Made by a program: the position numbers and the translations under genes. A stretch of DNA of 64,000 nucleotides from Cognatitamlana onchidii (GTDB lineage Bacteria > Bacteroidota > Bacteroidia > Flavobacteriales > Flavobacteriaceae). The stretch is taken from positions 186,001 to 250,000 of the forward strand of contig NZ_SRWZ01000004.1 in the NCBI RefSeq assembly GCF_004804355.1. Reading direction: 5' to 3'. Numbering within the stretch: position 1 is the stretch's first letter; the number at the start of each line of letters is the position of its first letter. This document shows positions 16,519-25,504 of this stretch, in pieces. Under the pieces are notes generated by a model, which worked only from the letters and a program-made list of their open reading frames with translations, searched no databases and was not told the DNA's origin.

Positions 16519-18231
16519 TTAGGCTTTTTTATTCTTTTTAAATTCTTGAGCTGCATGATTAGCAGCTCTGGCAGTAAGTGCCATATAGGTTAACGATGGG
16601 TTTTGACATGCAGAAGATGCCATACAAGCACCATCTGTAACATAAACATTAGGTACTGCGTGTATTTGGTTATGTTTATTTAATACTGATGTTTTAGGAT
16701 CATGTCCCATTCTGGCGGCACCCATTTCGTGGATAGCTATACCTGGTGTGCTTTCAGGATTATGACCTTCAACATCTTTAAATCCAGCAGCTTTTAGCAT
16801 TGCTACAGCTTGTTCTGTAATGTCTTCTTTCATCTTTATTTCATTATTTCTAAAAGTAACATCAAAGTTTACTGTTGGTAAACCCCAGTCGTCTAACTTT
16901 TCATAATTTAAAGTCATTTTATTATCATGGTAGGGTAAACATTCTCCAAAGCCTCCCATCCCAATTCGCCAATGTCCGGGTTTCATCATCTCTTCCTTTA
17001 AATCTTCACCATAACTAAGCTCGCCCAAACCACTTTTCCAATTTGTTCTGCTAGCACTTCCTTGATAACCATAACCTCTTAAGAATTCTTTTTGCTGGGT
17101 TTTTTCATCCAAATTCCTGAATCTAGGAATATAAAATCCATTTGGACGCCGCCCTTTATAATAAAACTCTTCAAATCCTTCTACTTTTGCGGAAGCACCA
17201 GATTTTGATAAATGATCCATAATATTATGTCCCAATTCTCCACTGTCATTACCTAAGCCATTGGGGAATCTTTCAGACTTTGATTGCATTAAAATACTCG
17301 CTGATCCTATTGTAGAGGCACAACTAAAAATGATAGAAGCTCTAAAGAAAATCTTTTCTCGGGTTTCTGCATCAATAATTCGAACTCCAGAAGCTACGCC
17401 TTTTTCGTCATCATAAACTATTTCGTAAGCAATAGAGTTGGGTCTTAGATGCATATTCCCTGTGCGTTCTGCTGCAGGAAGTGTTGATGAGTTGCTGCTA
17501 AAATACCCGCCAAATGGACACCCTCTAACACATCTTCTTCTAAATTGACAATTGGAACGCCCCTCATGCACAGCATCTCCTGTTTTGTTAGCTGATCGTC
17601 CTATGGTTAGTAGGCGGTCATCAAATTTTTCTTCTAATTTCTTTTGCAACTCAAGCTCTACACAATTAAGCTCCATGGGTTTGGATAATTTTCCATCAGG
17701 TAAATGCGACAGCCCTAAATTTTGTCCTGATACACCAATAAATGTTTCTACTTTATCATACCAAGGTGAAATATCTTTATAGCGTATAGGCCAATCTACA
17801 CCATGACCGTCTTTTTTGTTGGCTTCAAAATCTAAATCGCTTAAGCGGTAAGACTGTCTTGCCCACATTAACGACCTGCCTCCTACATGATAGCCTCTAA
17901 TCCAATCAAATGGTTTGACTTGATTATAAGGGTGCTTAAAGTCGTTAACAAACCAATGTTGACTATGTGGACTTAGTATATACGATCTGTTTTGTATTGG
18001 CTGTTGTGCTACATCCACAGGGTTTTTAACACCCCTATATTTAGTGTCCCACGGGTCATCATACATGGTAGGATAATCCTCAATATGTTTCACCATACGT
18101 CCCCGATCTAAAACTAAAGTTTTTAGTCCGTTTTCACATAGCTCTTTTGCTGCCCAACCACCACTTATACCTGTACCAATTACAATGGCATCATAGGGTG
18201 TTGGGTATTCTGTAATGAAGTCTTCAGTCAT
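16519..18231 (-). CDS. GMC-family FAD oxidoreductase (sugar dehydrogenase, catalytic subunit)
   Basis: This is a glucose-methanol-choline oxidoreductase of 570 residues. The N-terminal FAD-binding Rossmann motif is at residues 16-24 (VIGTGISGG). A cysteine-rich FRRRCVRGCPFGG segment lies near the middle and is typical of the membrane-linked sugar and gluconate dehydrogenase branch. The C-terminal GMC domain contains HEMGAARMG and ACQNPSLTYMAL. It has no signal peptide and is followed at once by a Tat-signal small subunit. With DUF1080 and the genes across the divergent promoter, it is a good candidate for a glycoside 3-dehydrogenase feeding a 3-keto sugar route. Substrate and electron acceptor are not determined by sequence. 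Confidence 0.83.
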   Translation of the reverse strand: MTEDFITEYPTPYDAIVIGTGISGGWAAKELCENGLKTLVLDRGRMVKHIEDYPTMYDDPWDTKYRGVKNPVDVAQQPIQNRSYILSPHSQHWFVNDFKHPYNQVKPFDWIRGYHVGGRSLMWARQSYRLSDLDFEANKKDGHGVDWPIRYKDISPWYDKVETFIGVSGQNLGLSHLPDGKLSKPMELNCVELELQKKLEEKFDDRLLTIGRSANKTGDAVHEGRSNCQFRRRCVRGCPFGGYFSSNSSTLPAAERTGNMHLRPNSIAYEIVYDDEKGVASGVRIIDAETREKIFFRASIIFSCASTIGSASILMQSKSERFPNGLGNDSGELGHNIMDHLSKSGASAKVEGFEEFYYKGRRPNGFYIPRFRNLDEKTQQKEFLRGYGYQGSASRTNWKSGLGELSYGEDLKEEMMKPGHWRIGMGGFGECLPYHDNKMTLNYEKLDDWGLPTVNFDVTFRNNEIKMKEDITEQAVAMLKAAGFKDVEGHNPESTPGIAIHEMGAARMGHDPKTSVLNKHNQIHAVPNVYVTDGACMASSACQNPSLTYMALTARAANHAAQEFKKNKKA

Positions 18232-18378
18232 AATGGTTTAACAGGATTTAATTAATCCAAATACTAGTTTTTGTTACCAGGGTTCTTCAAAATGTTAATA
18301 TCCAAGGAAATAACAATATAATTCTTAGTTATTCGAAAATTAACTAATTTGCGTAGGACAAGTGTTTAAAATATTTCA
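18232..18378. promoter_or_regulatory. Divergent control region of the sugar locus
   Basis: This 147-base gap separates the minus-strand GMC genes from the plus-strand AraC gene and must carry both promoters. It contains an inverted repeat TTAGTT...AACTAA with an 11-base spacer near 18328-18350, a possible regulator site. The AraC-family product is the obvious candidate ligand; that is inference. Confidence 0.35.
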
Positions 18379-19416
18379 GTGAAAATAAACATACATAAAA
18401 TTGAACCGTATGAGGCCGATGGTGTTACCTATCACGCTGATACCTGCTTGCCTCTCATTGATGCTTACAAACGAAAAAAATTAAAGTTTAAAGCTTTGGC
18501 GCGCCATACTTATCCAGGAGATCGTTTAGATAGCAATACCCTGGGGTTAAACAGTATTGGGTATTGGGATGCTAACGAACCACAAGATTGGGGTTTAGGG
18601 TGGCACAGAAATGAAGGTATTGAATTTCATTTTTTAGAATCTGGAACTATGCCCTATGCTCAAGAAAACAAGGAGGTTGTTTTAAAACCAAATGATTTGA
18701 CAATAACCAGGCCATGGGAGGCTCATAGAGTTGGTAATCCAAATATTGGAATGGGTAAGTTTTATTGGATTATTATTGATTTGGGAGTTCGACGGCCGCA
18801 TCAAGATTGGAAGTGGCCTGACTGGATTACGTTAACAAATGAAGATTTGTCTAGGTTAACAAATATATTAAGGCATAATGAGAAATCTATTCTAAAAACA
18901 GATCAACGGGTAAGAGATTGCTTTAAAAGGATAAATGATGCGATTAATACAGATAAAAAAGGAAATAATGCATCAACACTAAGGTTGCTTATTAATTATT
19001 TGTTAATACTAATCTTGGAACTATTGAATGCCGAAAAAATAACGTTAAATGAATCTTTAACGGATAGTTCGAGGAGTGTGCAATATTTTTTGAAAGAATT
19101 AGAAAAAAACTTGGCAGAAAACTGGACGATTGAAAAAATGGCAAAATCTGCCGGTGTTGGCTTAACACGTTTTACGCATCATTGCAAGCGATTAACAAAT
19201 CTTACCCCGATGCGGTATTTAACGATTAAAAGGTTAGAAATGGCTAAGGGTATTTTAATAAAAGAAAAAGATTTAACCATTGGTCAAGTAGCATACATGT
19301 GCGGCTTTGCAACAAGCCAGTATTTCTCAACAGTTTTTAAGAATCATGAAAAATGCTCGCCAAATGTTTATAGATCTCGAGTTTTAGATCCTGATAAAAC
19401 AAGCGTTGCAATATAA
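18379..19416 (+). CDS. AraC-family transcriptional regulator
   Basis: This 345-residue regulator has an N-terminal cupin-like sensing domain (about 60-130, with RPWEAHRVG) and a C-terminal pair of AraC helix-turn-helix motifs (about 235-340). The latter include WTIEKMAKSAGVGLTRFTHH and DLTIGQVAYMCGFATSQYFS. It starts with GTG, since no in-frame ATG occurs before the conserved N-terminal domain. It is divergent from the GMC operon and upstream of the isomerase-MFS-oxidoreductase genes, so it probably senses the locus's sugar and controls both sides. Confidence 0.88.
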   Translation: MKINIHKIEPYEADGVTYHADTCLPLIDAYKRKKLKFKALARHTYPGDRLDSNTLGLNSIGYWDANEPQDWGLGWHRNEGIEFHFLESGTMPYAQENKEVVLKPNDLTITRPWEAHRVGNPNIGMGKFYWIIIDLGVRRPHQDWKWPDWITLTNEDLSRLTNILRHNEKSILKTDQRVRDCFKRINDAINTDKKGNNASTLRLLINYLLILILELLNAEKITLNESLTDSSRSVQYFLKELEKNLAENWTIEKMAKSAGVGLTRFTHHCKRLTNLTPMRYLTIKRLEMAKGILIKEKDLTIGQVAYMCGFATSQYFSTVFKNHEKCSPNVYRSRVLDPDKTSVAI

Positions 19417-19511
19417 TTGTTTAAAATCTTTCACTGAATAAAAATAAACATAAGGTATTGTTATTTTATATAATTTCACGAGGTTACCAAACGTATATAC
19501 ACCTTTAAAGT

Positions 19512-20480
19512 ATGAAGCGAAGACACTTTATGTTAAGAGCATCTCAGGGTATTTTGGGAATGTCTCTTTTTGGTCTGCACGCCTGCAGAAAAAAGAAAAA
19601 ACACACATTAATAGCATCGCCTCAAGACCCTCAGGAGGATACTTTAAGCCCCCTTTTTTTTAAAATATCATTAGCACAGTGGTCCTTGCATAGAGCGCTT
19701 AGGGCTGGGGAGATAAAAAATCTAGATTTTGCAACCAAATCAAGAAGTTTCGGCTGTGAGGGGCTGGAGTATGTAAATTCGTTTTTCAAGGAAAAGGCCA
19801 AAGATATGGCTTATTTGAAGGAAATGAATTTGAGAGCTGATGCCGAAGGACAAGAGAATGTTTTAGTCATGATTGACGGCGAAGGTCAGTTGGCAGATGC
19901 AGATACTCAAAAACGCATCGAAGCTATAGATAATCATTATAAATGGGTTGAGGCGGCACATTTTTTAGGTTGCCATGCTATAAGAGTTAATTTGGCTGGA
20001 GGAGTAGATCCTCTTGAAGCTTCAAAAGCGGCGGTAGACTCGTTACATCGTCTATCCGAATTTGCTAAGGGATCGAATATAAGTGTGTTGGTTGAAAATC
20101 ATGGCGGATTTTCTTCAAATGGTGACTGGATGTCTCAAGTTTTTTCAAACATAAGGCAAGATAATTGTGGAACCTTACCGGATTTTGGGAACTTTTGTAT
20201 TACCAAAGATGAGAACCGAAACTGCTTAGAAGCGTATGATCGATATAAAGGGGTTAAACAGTTGCTTCCTTTCGCAAAAGCCGTAAGTGCCAAGTCCTAC
20301 GATTTTGATGCTGAAGGAAGAGAAACCACTATAGATTATATGAAGATGATGCAAATGGTTAAAGATTCAGGTTATAATGGATTTGTTGGTATTGAATATG
20401 AAGGAAAAAAAATATCTGAAGAAGCCGGGATAAAACTAACCAAAGATTTGCTTATTAAAGTAGGTAGGCAATTGTCGTAA
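19512..20480 (+). CDS. Sugar phosphate isomerase/epimerase-like TIM barrel, lipoprotein
   Basis: This is a xylose-isomerase-like TIM-barrel protein of 322 residues that is exported. The N-terminus MKRRHFMLRASQGILG leads to a lipobox at LHAC (Cys25). Barrel signatures include the strand VLVENHGGFSSNG, LPDFGNF, SAKSYDFD and the terminal GFVGIEYEG. These supply the acidic and histidine metal ligands of the family. In 3-keto-glycoside loci such proteins can act as lyases or hydratases of oxidised sugars rather than as phosphate isomerases. Periplasmic location with the DUF1080 lipoprotein and the GMC pair supports that reading, but substrate assignment is inference. Confidence 0.78.
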   Translation: MKRRHFMLRASQGILGMSLFGLHACRKKKKHTLIASPQDPQEDTLSPLFFKISLAQWSLHRALRAGEIKNLDFATKSRSFGCEGLEYVNSFFKEKAKDMAYLKEMNLRADAEGQENVLVMIDGEGQLADADTQKRIEAIDNHYKWVEAAHFLGCHAIRVNLAGGVDPLEASKAAVDSLHRLSEFAKGSNISVLVENHGGFSSNGDWMSQVFSNIRQDNCGTLPDFGNFCITKDENRNCLEAYDRYKGVKQLLPFAKAVSAKSYDFDAEGRETTIDYMKMMQMVKDSGYNGFVGIEYEGKKISEEAGIKLTKDLLIKVGRQLS

Positions 20481-20508
20481 AATAAAATATTAATAAACTA
20501 AATTAGTT

Positions 20509-21681
20509 ATGGAAGTTATTAATAAAAATAGACTTTTTTTGGCAAGCTGCCTCGCTCTAATAACGACTGCAATGACCTTTGCGATTCGAGCAAGGTTGGA
20601 AACCGTATTTGGACCAGAAGGTGTTGGTTTAACTCTAGAGCAGATTGGCTATGCTTTTGCTCCAGCATTTTTTGGATTTACTTTGGCTATGATAGTTGGT
20701 GGTCCTTTAGTTGATTGGCTAGGTATTAAAAAAATAACTTGGATGGCTTTTTTAACCCATACCATTGGTATTTTATTAACGCTTTTAGCCGACTCAATGA
20801 CTTCTTTATTTGTGGCTACCTTATTTATAGGAGTGGGTAATGGCTTTGTAGAAGCTGCTTTAAACCCTATGGTAGCATCTTTATATCCTAGCGAGAAAAC
20901 CAAAATGCTAAATAGGTTTCATGTTTGGTTCCCAGGTGGTATAGTAATTGGAGCCTTATTGGGCTGGCTAATTATGGACGTTTTTGGTTTGAGCTGGCAT
21001 TTTATGGTAAGTACCTTATTTATTCCATTAATCGTTTACGGTCTATTGTTTTTTGGACAAAAGATTCCTGTTACAGAACGTGTCCAGTTAGGAATTAGCA
21101 GTAAAGAAATGTTTTCAAGTGTACTGAAGCCCTTATTTGTTTTTATGGTATTTTGTATGTTTTTAACTGCAGCGTCAGAACTTGGAACAACGCAACGTAT
21201 AGAATCGTTGCTAAAAGAATCTGTTTCTGCTCCGTTATTGGTGCTCGCTTTTATTAATGGGATTATGGCTCTGGGCAGACTTTTTGCTGGGCAAGTTGTT
21301 CATAAACTTAAACCTTCGGGGATGCTTTTGTATTCTGCTATTTTTACGTTTATAGGACTTTGGATGCTCACAATAACATCGGGAGGAATGACCTTTATAG
21401 CTGCCGCTATTTTTGCAGTTGGCGTGACATTTTTTTGGCCAACTATGCTCGGCTTTGTGGCTGAATATATGCCAGAAACGGGAGCTTTGGGTTTATCTAT
21501 AATGGGAGGAGCAGGTATGTTCTCGGTGTCCATTGTTTTGCCAGTCATGGGGAGTTTAATGGATAATACTGGAGCAATAGAAGCGTTGAGGACGATGTCC
21601 ATATTGCCTGCTATTTTAATAGTGGCCTTCTTGGGGCTTAATATGTTTATGAAAAAAAGAACTAGTATCTCTCAAATATAA
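20509..21681 (+). CDS. MFS transporter, probably sugar
   Basis: This is an integral membrane protein of 390 residues with about twelve hydrophobic segments and the usual two six-helix halves. A motif-A-like GGPLVDWLGIKKITW lies between helices 2 and 3. It sits 28 bases after the exported isomerase and 9 bases before the Gfo/Idh/MocA gene, so it probably imports the sugar or keto-sugar released in the periplasm. The substrate cannot be read from sequence. No SusC/SusD pair is present in the window. Confidence 0.83.
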   Translation: MEVINKNRLFLASCLALITTAMTFAIRARLETVFGPEGVGLTLEQIGYAFAPAFFGFTLAMIVGGPLVDWLGIKKITWMAFLTHTIGILLTLLADSMTSLFVATLFIGVGNGFVEAALNPMVASLYPSEKTKMLNRFHVWFPGGIVIGALLGWLIMDVFGLSWHFMVSTLFIPLIVYGLLFFGQKIPVTERVQLGISSKEMFSSVLKPLFVFMVFCMFLTAASELGTTQRIESLLKESVSAPLLVLAFINGIMALGRLFAGQVVHKLKPSGMLLYSAIFTFIGLWMLTITSGGMTFIAAAIFAVGVTFFWPTMLGFVAEYMPETGALGLSIMGGAGMFSVSIVLPVMGSLMDNTGAIEALRTMSILPAILIVAFLGLNMFMKKRTSISQI

Positions 21682-21690
21682 CTAAAACGT

Positions 21691-22839
21691 ATGAAAAGAA
21701 AACTAAGAATGGGAATGATTGGAGGAGGTCATGGATCATTTATAGGAGATGTGCATAGGCGAGCAGCATCTATAGATGGACTGATTGATTTGGTATGTGG
21801 TGCCTTTAGTAGTGATCCTAAGAAATCTATATTGTCTGGCAAGGATTTATTTCTTTCTGAAGAAAGGTGTTATGGAAGTTATGAGGAAATGATAATAAAA
21901 GAAAAAGAATTGCCTGAAGATAAGCGTATGGAATTTGTTGCCATTGTAACACCAAATCATATGCATTTTCATCCGGCAAAAATGGCGTTAGAGAATGGTT
22001 TTCACGTGGTTTGCGATAAGCCTATTACACTTACATTAGAGGAGGCATTGACTTTACAATCGGCTGTAAATAAAACCAAGAGACTTTTTGCGCTAACCCA
22101 TAATTATACGGGGTATGCGCTTGTTAAACAAGCTCGGGCCATGGTTAGAAATGGAGATTTAGGAGATATTAGAAAAATTCAGGTTCAATATTTACAAGGA
22201 TGGCTTTCAACAGCTGTTGAGGAAACAGGACAGAAGCAAGCATCGTGGCGTGTAGATCCCAAACGCTCTGGAATAGGTGGGGCTTTAGGTGATATTGGTA
22301 CCCATGCCGAAAATTTAATTAACTATATTACAGGACTCCAAATATCAGAATTGGCGGCAGATCTGGGTGTTTTTGGAGAAGGCAGGGTACTTGACGACGA
22401 TGCAAATTTATTGCTTAGAATGAATAATGGAGCAAAAGGTACGATGTCAATTTCACAAATAGCTTTGGGTGAAGAAAACAATTTGGCTATAAAGATTTAT
22501 GGTACAAAAGGCAGCTTAGAATGGTGTCAAGAAAACCCAAATGAGTTGATAACACATTGGTTGCACGAACCAAAAAAAATATATACTCCAAACGGTAATG
22601 ATTTATATCCTGAATCTTTAAAAGTATCGCGAATTCCAGCAGGTCATCCAGAAGGATATCTTGAGGCGTTTGCAACTATTTATAAAAATTTTGCTAATCA
22701 TGTTATGGCTGTATACGATGGTGAGCTTAACACAGATTTAGACTATCCTTCGATATCCGATGGTGTGCGCGGTATGAGGTTTATTTATGCAGCGGTGGAT
22801 AGTAATAAGAATAATGCTGCATGGACAGCTCTTGAATAA
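21691..22839 (+). CDS. Gfo/Idh/MocA-family oxidoreductase
   Basis: This is a cytoplasmic NAD(P)-dependent sugar oxidoreductase of 382 residues. The N-terminal Rossmann domain begins GMIGGGHGSFIGDVHRR. The family's catalytic lysine is in VVCDKPITLT, and the aspartate/histidine pair lies in LGDIGTHAENLINYI. Related ThuB-type enzymes oxidise or reduce the C3 position of sugars, so this enzyme may return a 3-keto sugar to the hydroxyl form, or the reverse. It is tightly packed between the transporter and a second TIM barrel. Confidence 0.86.
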   Translation: MKRKLRMGMIGGGHGSFIGDVHRRAASIDGLIDLVCGAFSSDPKKSILSGKDLFLSEERCYGSYEEMIIKEKELPEDKRMEFVAIVTPNHMHFHPAKMALENGFHVVCDKPITLTLEEALTLQSAVNKTKRLFALTHNYTGYALVKQARAMVRNGDLGDIRKIQVQYLQGWLSTAVEETGQKQASWRVDPKRSGIGGALGDIGTHAENLINYITGLQISELAADLGVFGEGRVLDDDANLLLRMNNGAKGTMSISQIALGEENNLAIKIYGTKGSLEWCQENPNELITHWLHEPKKIYTPNGNDLYPESLKVSRIPAGHPEGYLEAFATIYKNFANHVMAVYDGELNTDLDYPSISDGVRGMRFIYAAVDSNKNNAAWTALE

Positions 22840-22852
22840 AATAATAAATCGC

Positions 22853-23905
22853 ATGAAAACAATAAAAGGACCAGCAGTATTTTTAGCTCAATTTGCAGGA
22901 AATGAGGCGCCGTTTAACAGTTTGGATGGCATGTGCCAATGGGCATCTGGATTAGGGTATAAAGGCATTCAGATACCTACATGGGAAGCTAGTTTGATTG
23001 ATATTGAAAAAGCAGCTGAAAGTCAAACCTATTGCGATGAATTAAAAGGAAAAGTAAATTCATATGGGTTAGAAATAACAGAACTGTCCACGCATCTGCA
23101 AGGTCAGTTAGTTGCTGTGCATCCAGCCTACGATAATATGTTTGATGGATTTGCTCCAGAACAAGTTAGAAATAATCCGAAAGCTAGGACCGATTGGGCA
23201 ATAGATTTTGTTAAAAAGTGTGGGACCGTGAGTGGGCGACTCGGCTTAAATGCCCATGCTTCATTTTCTGGAGCGTTTATGTGGCATACTGTTTATCCTT
23301 GGCCGCAAAGACCAAGTGGTTTGGTAGAATTAGGGTTTAAGGAGCTGGCAGAAAGGTGGCTACCTATTTTAAATCACTTTGATGAACATGGTGTGGATAT
23401 ATGTTATGAATTGCATCCCGGAGAAGACTTGCACGATGGAATTTCCTACGAGCGCTTCTTGGAGGCAACGAATAATCATAGTAGGGCTAATGTGTTATAT
23501 GATCCAAGTCACTTCGTCTTACAACAATTGGATTATTTAACATTTATCGATATTTATCATGAACGGATCAGGGCATTTCATGTTAAAGATGCAGAGTTTA
23601 ATCCAACAGGAAGACAGGGTGTTTACGGTGGATATGCCGATTGGAAAGATCGCGCAGGACGTTTTCGTTCACTGGGAGATGGTCAGGTAGATTTTAGTGG
23701 GATATTCTCAAAACTAACTAAATACGGAATGGATTTATGGGCCGTAATGGAATGGGAATGTTGTATAAAATCTTCTGAGCAGGGAGCTAGAGAGGGGGCA
23801 CCTTTTATTAAAAAACACATTATTGAAGCTGCAGAACGCAGTTTTGATGATTTTGCAGGGGGAGAAATTGATGAGGGGTATTTAAAGGGTATTTTAGGTT
23901 TATAG
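22853..23905 (+). CDS. Sugar phosphate isomerase/epimerase-like TIM barrel, cytoplasmic
   Basis: This is the second xylose-isomerase-like barrel in the locus, of 350 residues and without a signal peptide. The start at 22853 (MKTIKGPAVFLAQFAGNEAPF) is preferred, since the frame upstream overlaps the oxidoreductase gene. Likely metal ligands sit in CYELHPGEDLHDG, LYDPSHFVL, FHVKDAEF and VMEWECC. Together with the Gfo/Idh/MocA neighbour it probably handles the imported sugar inside the cell, so the locus has one barrel on each side of the membrane. Confidence 0.83.
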   Translation: MKTIKGPAVFLAQFAGNEAPFNSLDGMCQWASGLGYKGIQIPTWEASLIDIEKAAESQTYCDELKGKVNSYGLEITELSTHLQGQLVAVHPAYDNMFDGFAPEQVRNNPKARTDWAIDFVKKCGTVSGRLGLNAHASFSGAFMWHTVYPWPQRPSGLVELGFKELAERWLPILNHFDEHGVDICYELHPGEDLHDGISYERFLEATNNHSRANVLYDPSHFVLQQLDYLTFIDIYHERIRAFHVKDAEFNPTGRQGVYGGYADWKDRAGRFRSLGDGQVDFSGIFSKLTKYGMDLWAVMEWECCIKSSEQGAREGAPFIKKHIIEAAERSFDDFAGGEIDEGYLKGILGL

Positions 23906-23982
23906 TTTTATGTAAACCTAAGTTTTATTGCAATTAGTTGCACTGTTGTGTAAATTTAATAATATTAAAAAAGTTTAAAAGG

Positions 23983-24957
23983 ATGAAACGATATGTATTG
24001 TTGTTTATTGGCTTTTGTGTGTTAACGAGCGCATCATATAACGAGCGCTCAAAAGCTAGGATAAAGGTGCTAATAGTTGATGGCCAAAATAATCATGTTG
24101 TTTGGCCTAAATCAACTATAATGATGAAACAATATTTGGAGGATACAGGTTTATTTGTTGTTGATATTGAGCGTACACATTATTTACATAAAAGCGAGCA
24201 GTTTAAAGATTGGCTGCCTTATGCCGGGATTTCAGAAGGAATAGAAGGTAAACCAAAAACCGATCCTGATTTTAGCCCAAATTTTTCAAACTATGATGTG
24301 GTGATATCAAATTTTGGATGGCAAGCCGCTTCCTGGCCTGAAAAAACAAAACAAAATTTTGAGAATTTCGTAAAAAATGGAGGTGGATTTGTGAGTGTTC
24401 ATGGCGCCAATAATAGCTTTCCAAAATGGCGGGCTTATAATGAAATGATAGCAGTTGGTGGGTGGGGCGATAGGACTGAAAAAGATGGTCCGTATCTGTA
24501 TGTAGATAAGATGAATCGGGTAAAAAGAGATAGTACACCGGGGGCTGCCGGTAAACATGGAAAACGAGAAGCTTTTCTGGTAACCACTTTTAATAGTAAC
24601 CACCCAATTACAGTGGGACTGCCAGAAGAGTGGATGCATGCAACAGACGAATGTTATGCTTATTTAAGGGGGCCAGCTAAAAACGTTACCATATTAGCAA
24701 CAGCAGTTTCTAAAGTAAAGGCGCCAGAGTTGGAACAAAAAGAGCCAGTGGCTATGGTTATTGATTACGGGAAAGGACGTATTTTTCATACCACACTTGG
24801 GCATGATTCAATAGCCTTTGAATGCGTTGGTTTCCAAACACTTTTAATTAGAGGTATTGAGTGGGCAGCAACGGGTGATGTCTCACCAAGGGAGTTGCCC
24901 AAAGATTTTCCTTCGGCCTCTCAGGTTTCAACGAGAGATTTTCAGCATAAAAGCTAA
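23983..24957 (+). CDS. ThuA-like domain protein, exported
   Basis: This 324-residue protein has an N-terminal signal peptide (MKRYVLLFIGFCVLTSASYN) and a ThuA-like (class I glutamine amidotransferase-like) fold. Recognisable parts are KVLIVDGQNNH, GGGFVSVHGANNSFP and HPITVGLPEEWMHATDECYAYL. I start it at the ATG at 23983; the upstream TTG at 23938 would spoil the signal. ThuA of rhizobia works with ThuB on 3-ketotrehalose, so its presence supports a 3-keto sugar theme. Its exact reaction is not established here. Confidence 0.78.
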   Translation: MKRYVLLFIGFCVLTSASYNERSKARIKVLIVDGQNNHVVWPKSTIMMKQYLEDTGLFVVDIERTHYLHKSEQFKDWLPYAGISEGIEGKPKTDPDFSPNFSNYDVVISNFGWQAASWPEKTKQNFENFVKNGGGFVSVHGANNSFPKWRAYNEMIAVGGWGDRTEKDGPYLYVDKMNRVKRDSTPGAAGKHGKREAFLVTTFNSNHPITVGLPEEWMHATDECYAYLRGPAKNVTILATAVSKVKAPELEQKEPVAMVIDYGKGRIFHTTLGHDSIAFECVGFQTLLIRGIEWAATGDVSPRELPKDFPSASQVSTRDFQHKS

Positions 24958-25504
24958 TTTCCTATTTTTTTCAGATTGGTTTTAAATAACCATAATACAA
25001 GGACGCTGTTTTAAATTTTTAAAGCCATCAAGACTTGCTATGCCTCGTCCCAAGGGTTTATGGATGCTTTAAATATTAAAAAACGGATTTGTAACTGTAT
25101 TTTTTAAATCAAAATGTTGAAAAAATAGAGATATCTTCAATTTTTATGAAAAACGAAATCATTATTAGGCATTTAAGAAATAAAACTTTAGTTTTACAGC
25201 ATGAAAAGTTTTAAAAATAAAATACGTTGTTCTACATCTGGTTTGCCCGCGCGCAATCGCCGCCGCTTCTAATTGCCCTTAAATTAGTCGAACTAACCTT
25301 AACGTAATTTTAATTTTTTCAAATTGTCCAAAGTTTTTATCATAGCATTTCAAAATAAAGTTAATTTAATAATTAACCAACACATTATGCGCCGTAAATT
25401 TCCACGTCGCCCGTAAGGGTATGTTTCATTTTTTTGAACTAGGTGCGTCCAGTTCAGCTATCAAGAAAGAATAACAATAATTGACATTCAATACAAACAA
25501 GGAA
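24958..25504. other. Long intergenic region before the arginine operon
   Basis: I find no gene in this 547-base gap. It contains an unusual GC-rich patch (about 25242-25268, CCCGCGCGCAATCGCCGCCG) in otherwise AT-rich DNA. It also contains an 18-base operator-like palindrome at 25360-25377 and a leader hairpin TGAACT-A-GG/CC-AGTTCA at 25435-25456. A possible -7 box with one mismatch (TATGTTTC) lies near 25430. The arginine operon promoter is presumably here. Confidence 0.45.
25360..25377. promoter_or_regulatory. Operator-like palindrome upstream of the arginine operon
   Basis: GTTAATT and AATTAAC are perfect inverted arms with a 4-base spacer. Size and symmetry suit a dimeric or hexameric repressor such as ArgR, whose E. 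coli box is also an 18-base AT-rich palindrome. No ArgR gene is in the window, so the regulator is unknown. Confidence 0.35.

Noticed and set aside
25242-25268. GC-rich patch considered as remnant of an insertion sequence.
   Set aside because: No flanking inverted or direct repeats and no transposase fragment can be seen.
25459-25475. TATCAAGAAAGAATAAC before the arginine operon resembles the opening of a SAM-I riboswitch.
   Set aside because: None of the later S-box blocks (GACCC...GCAACC, GGTGCTA) follow. The match is limited to a short AT-rich string.
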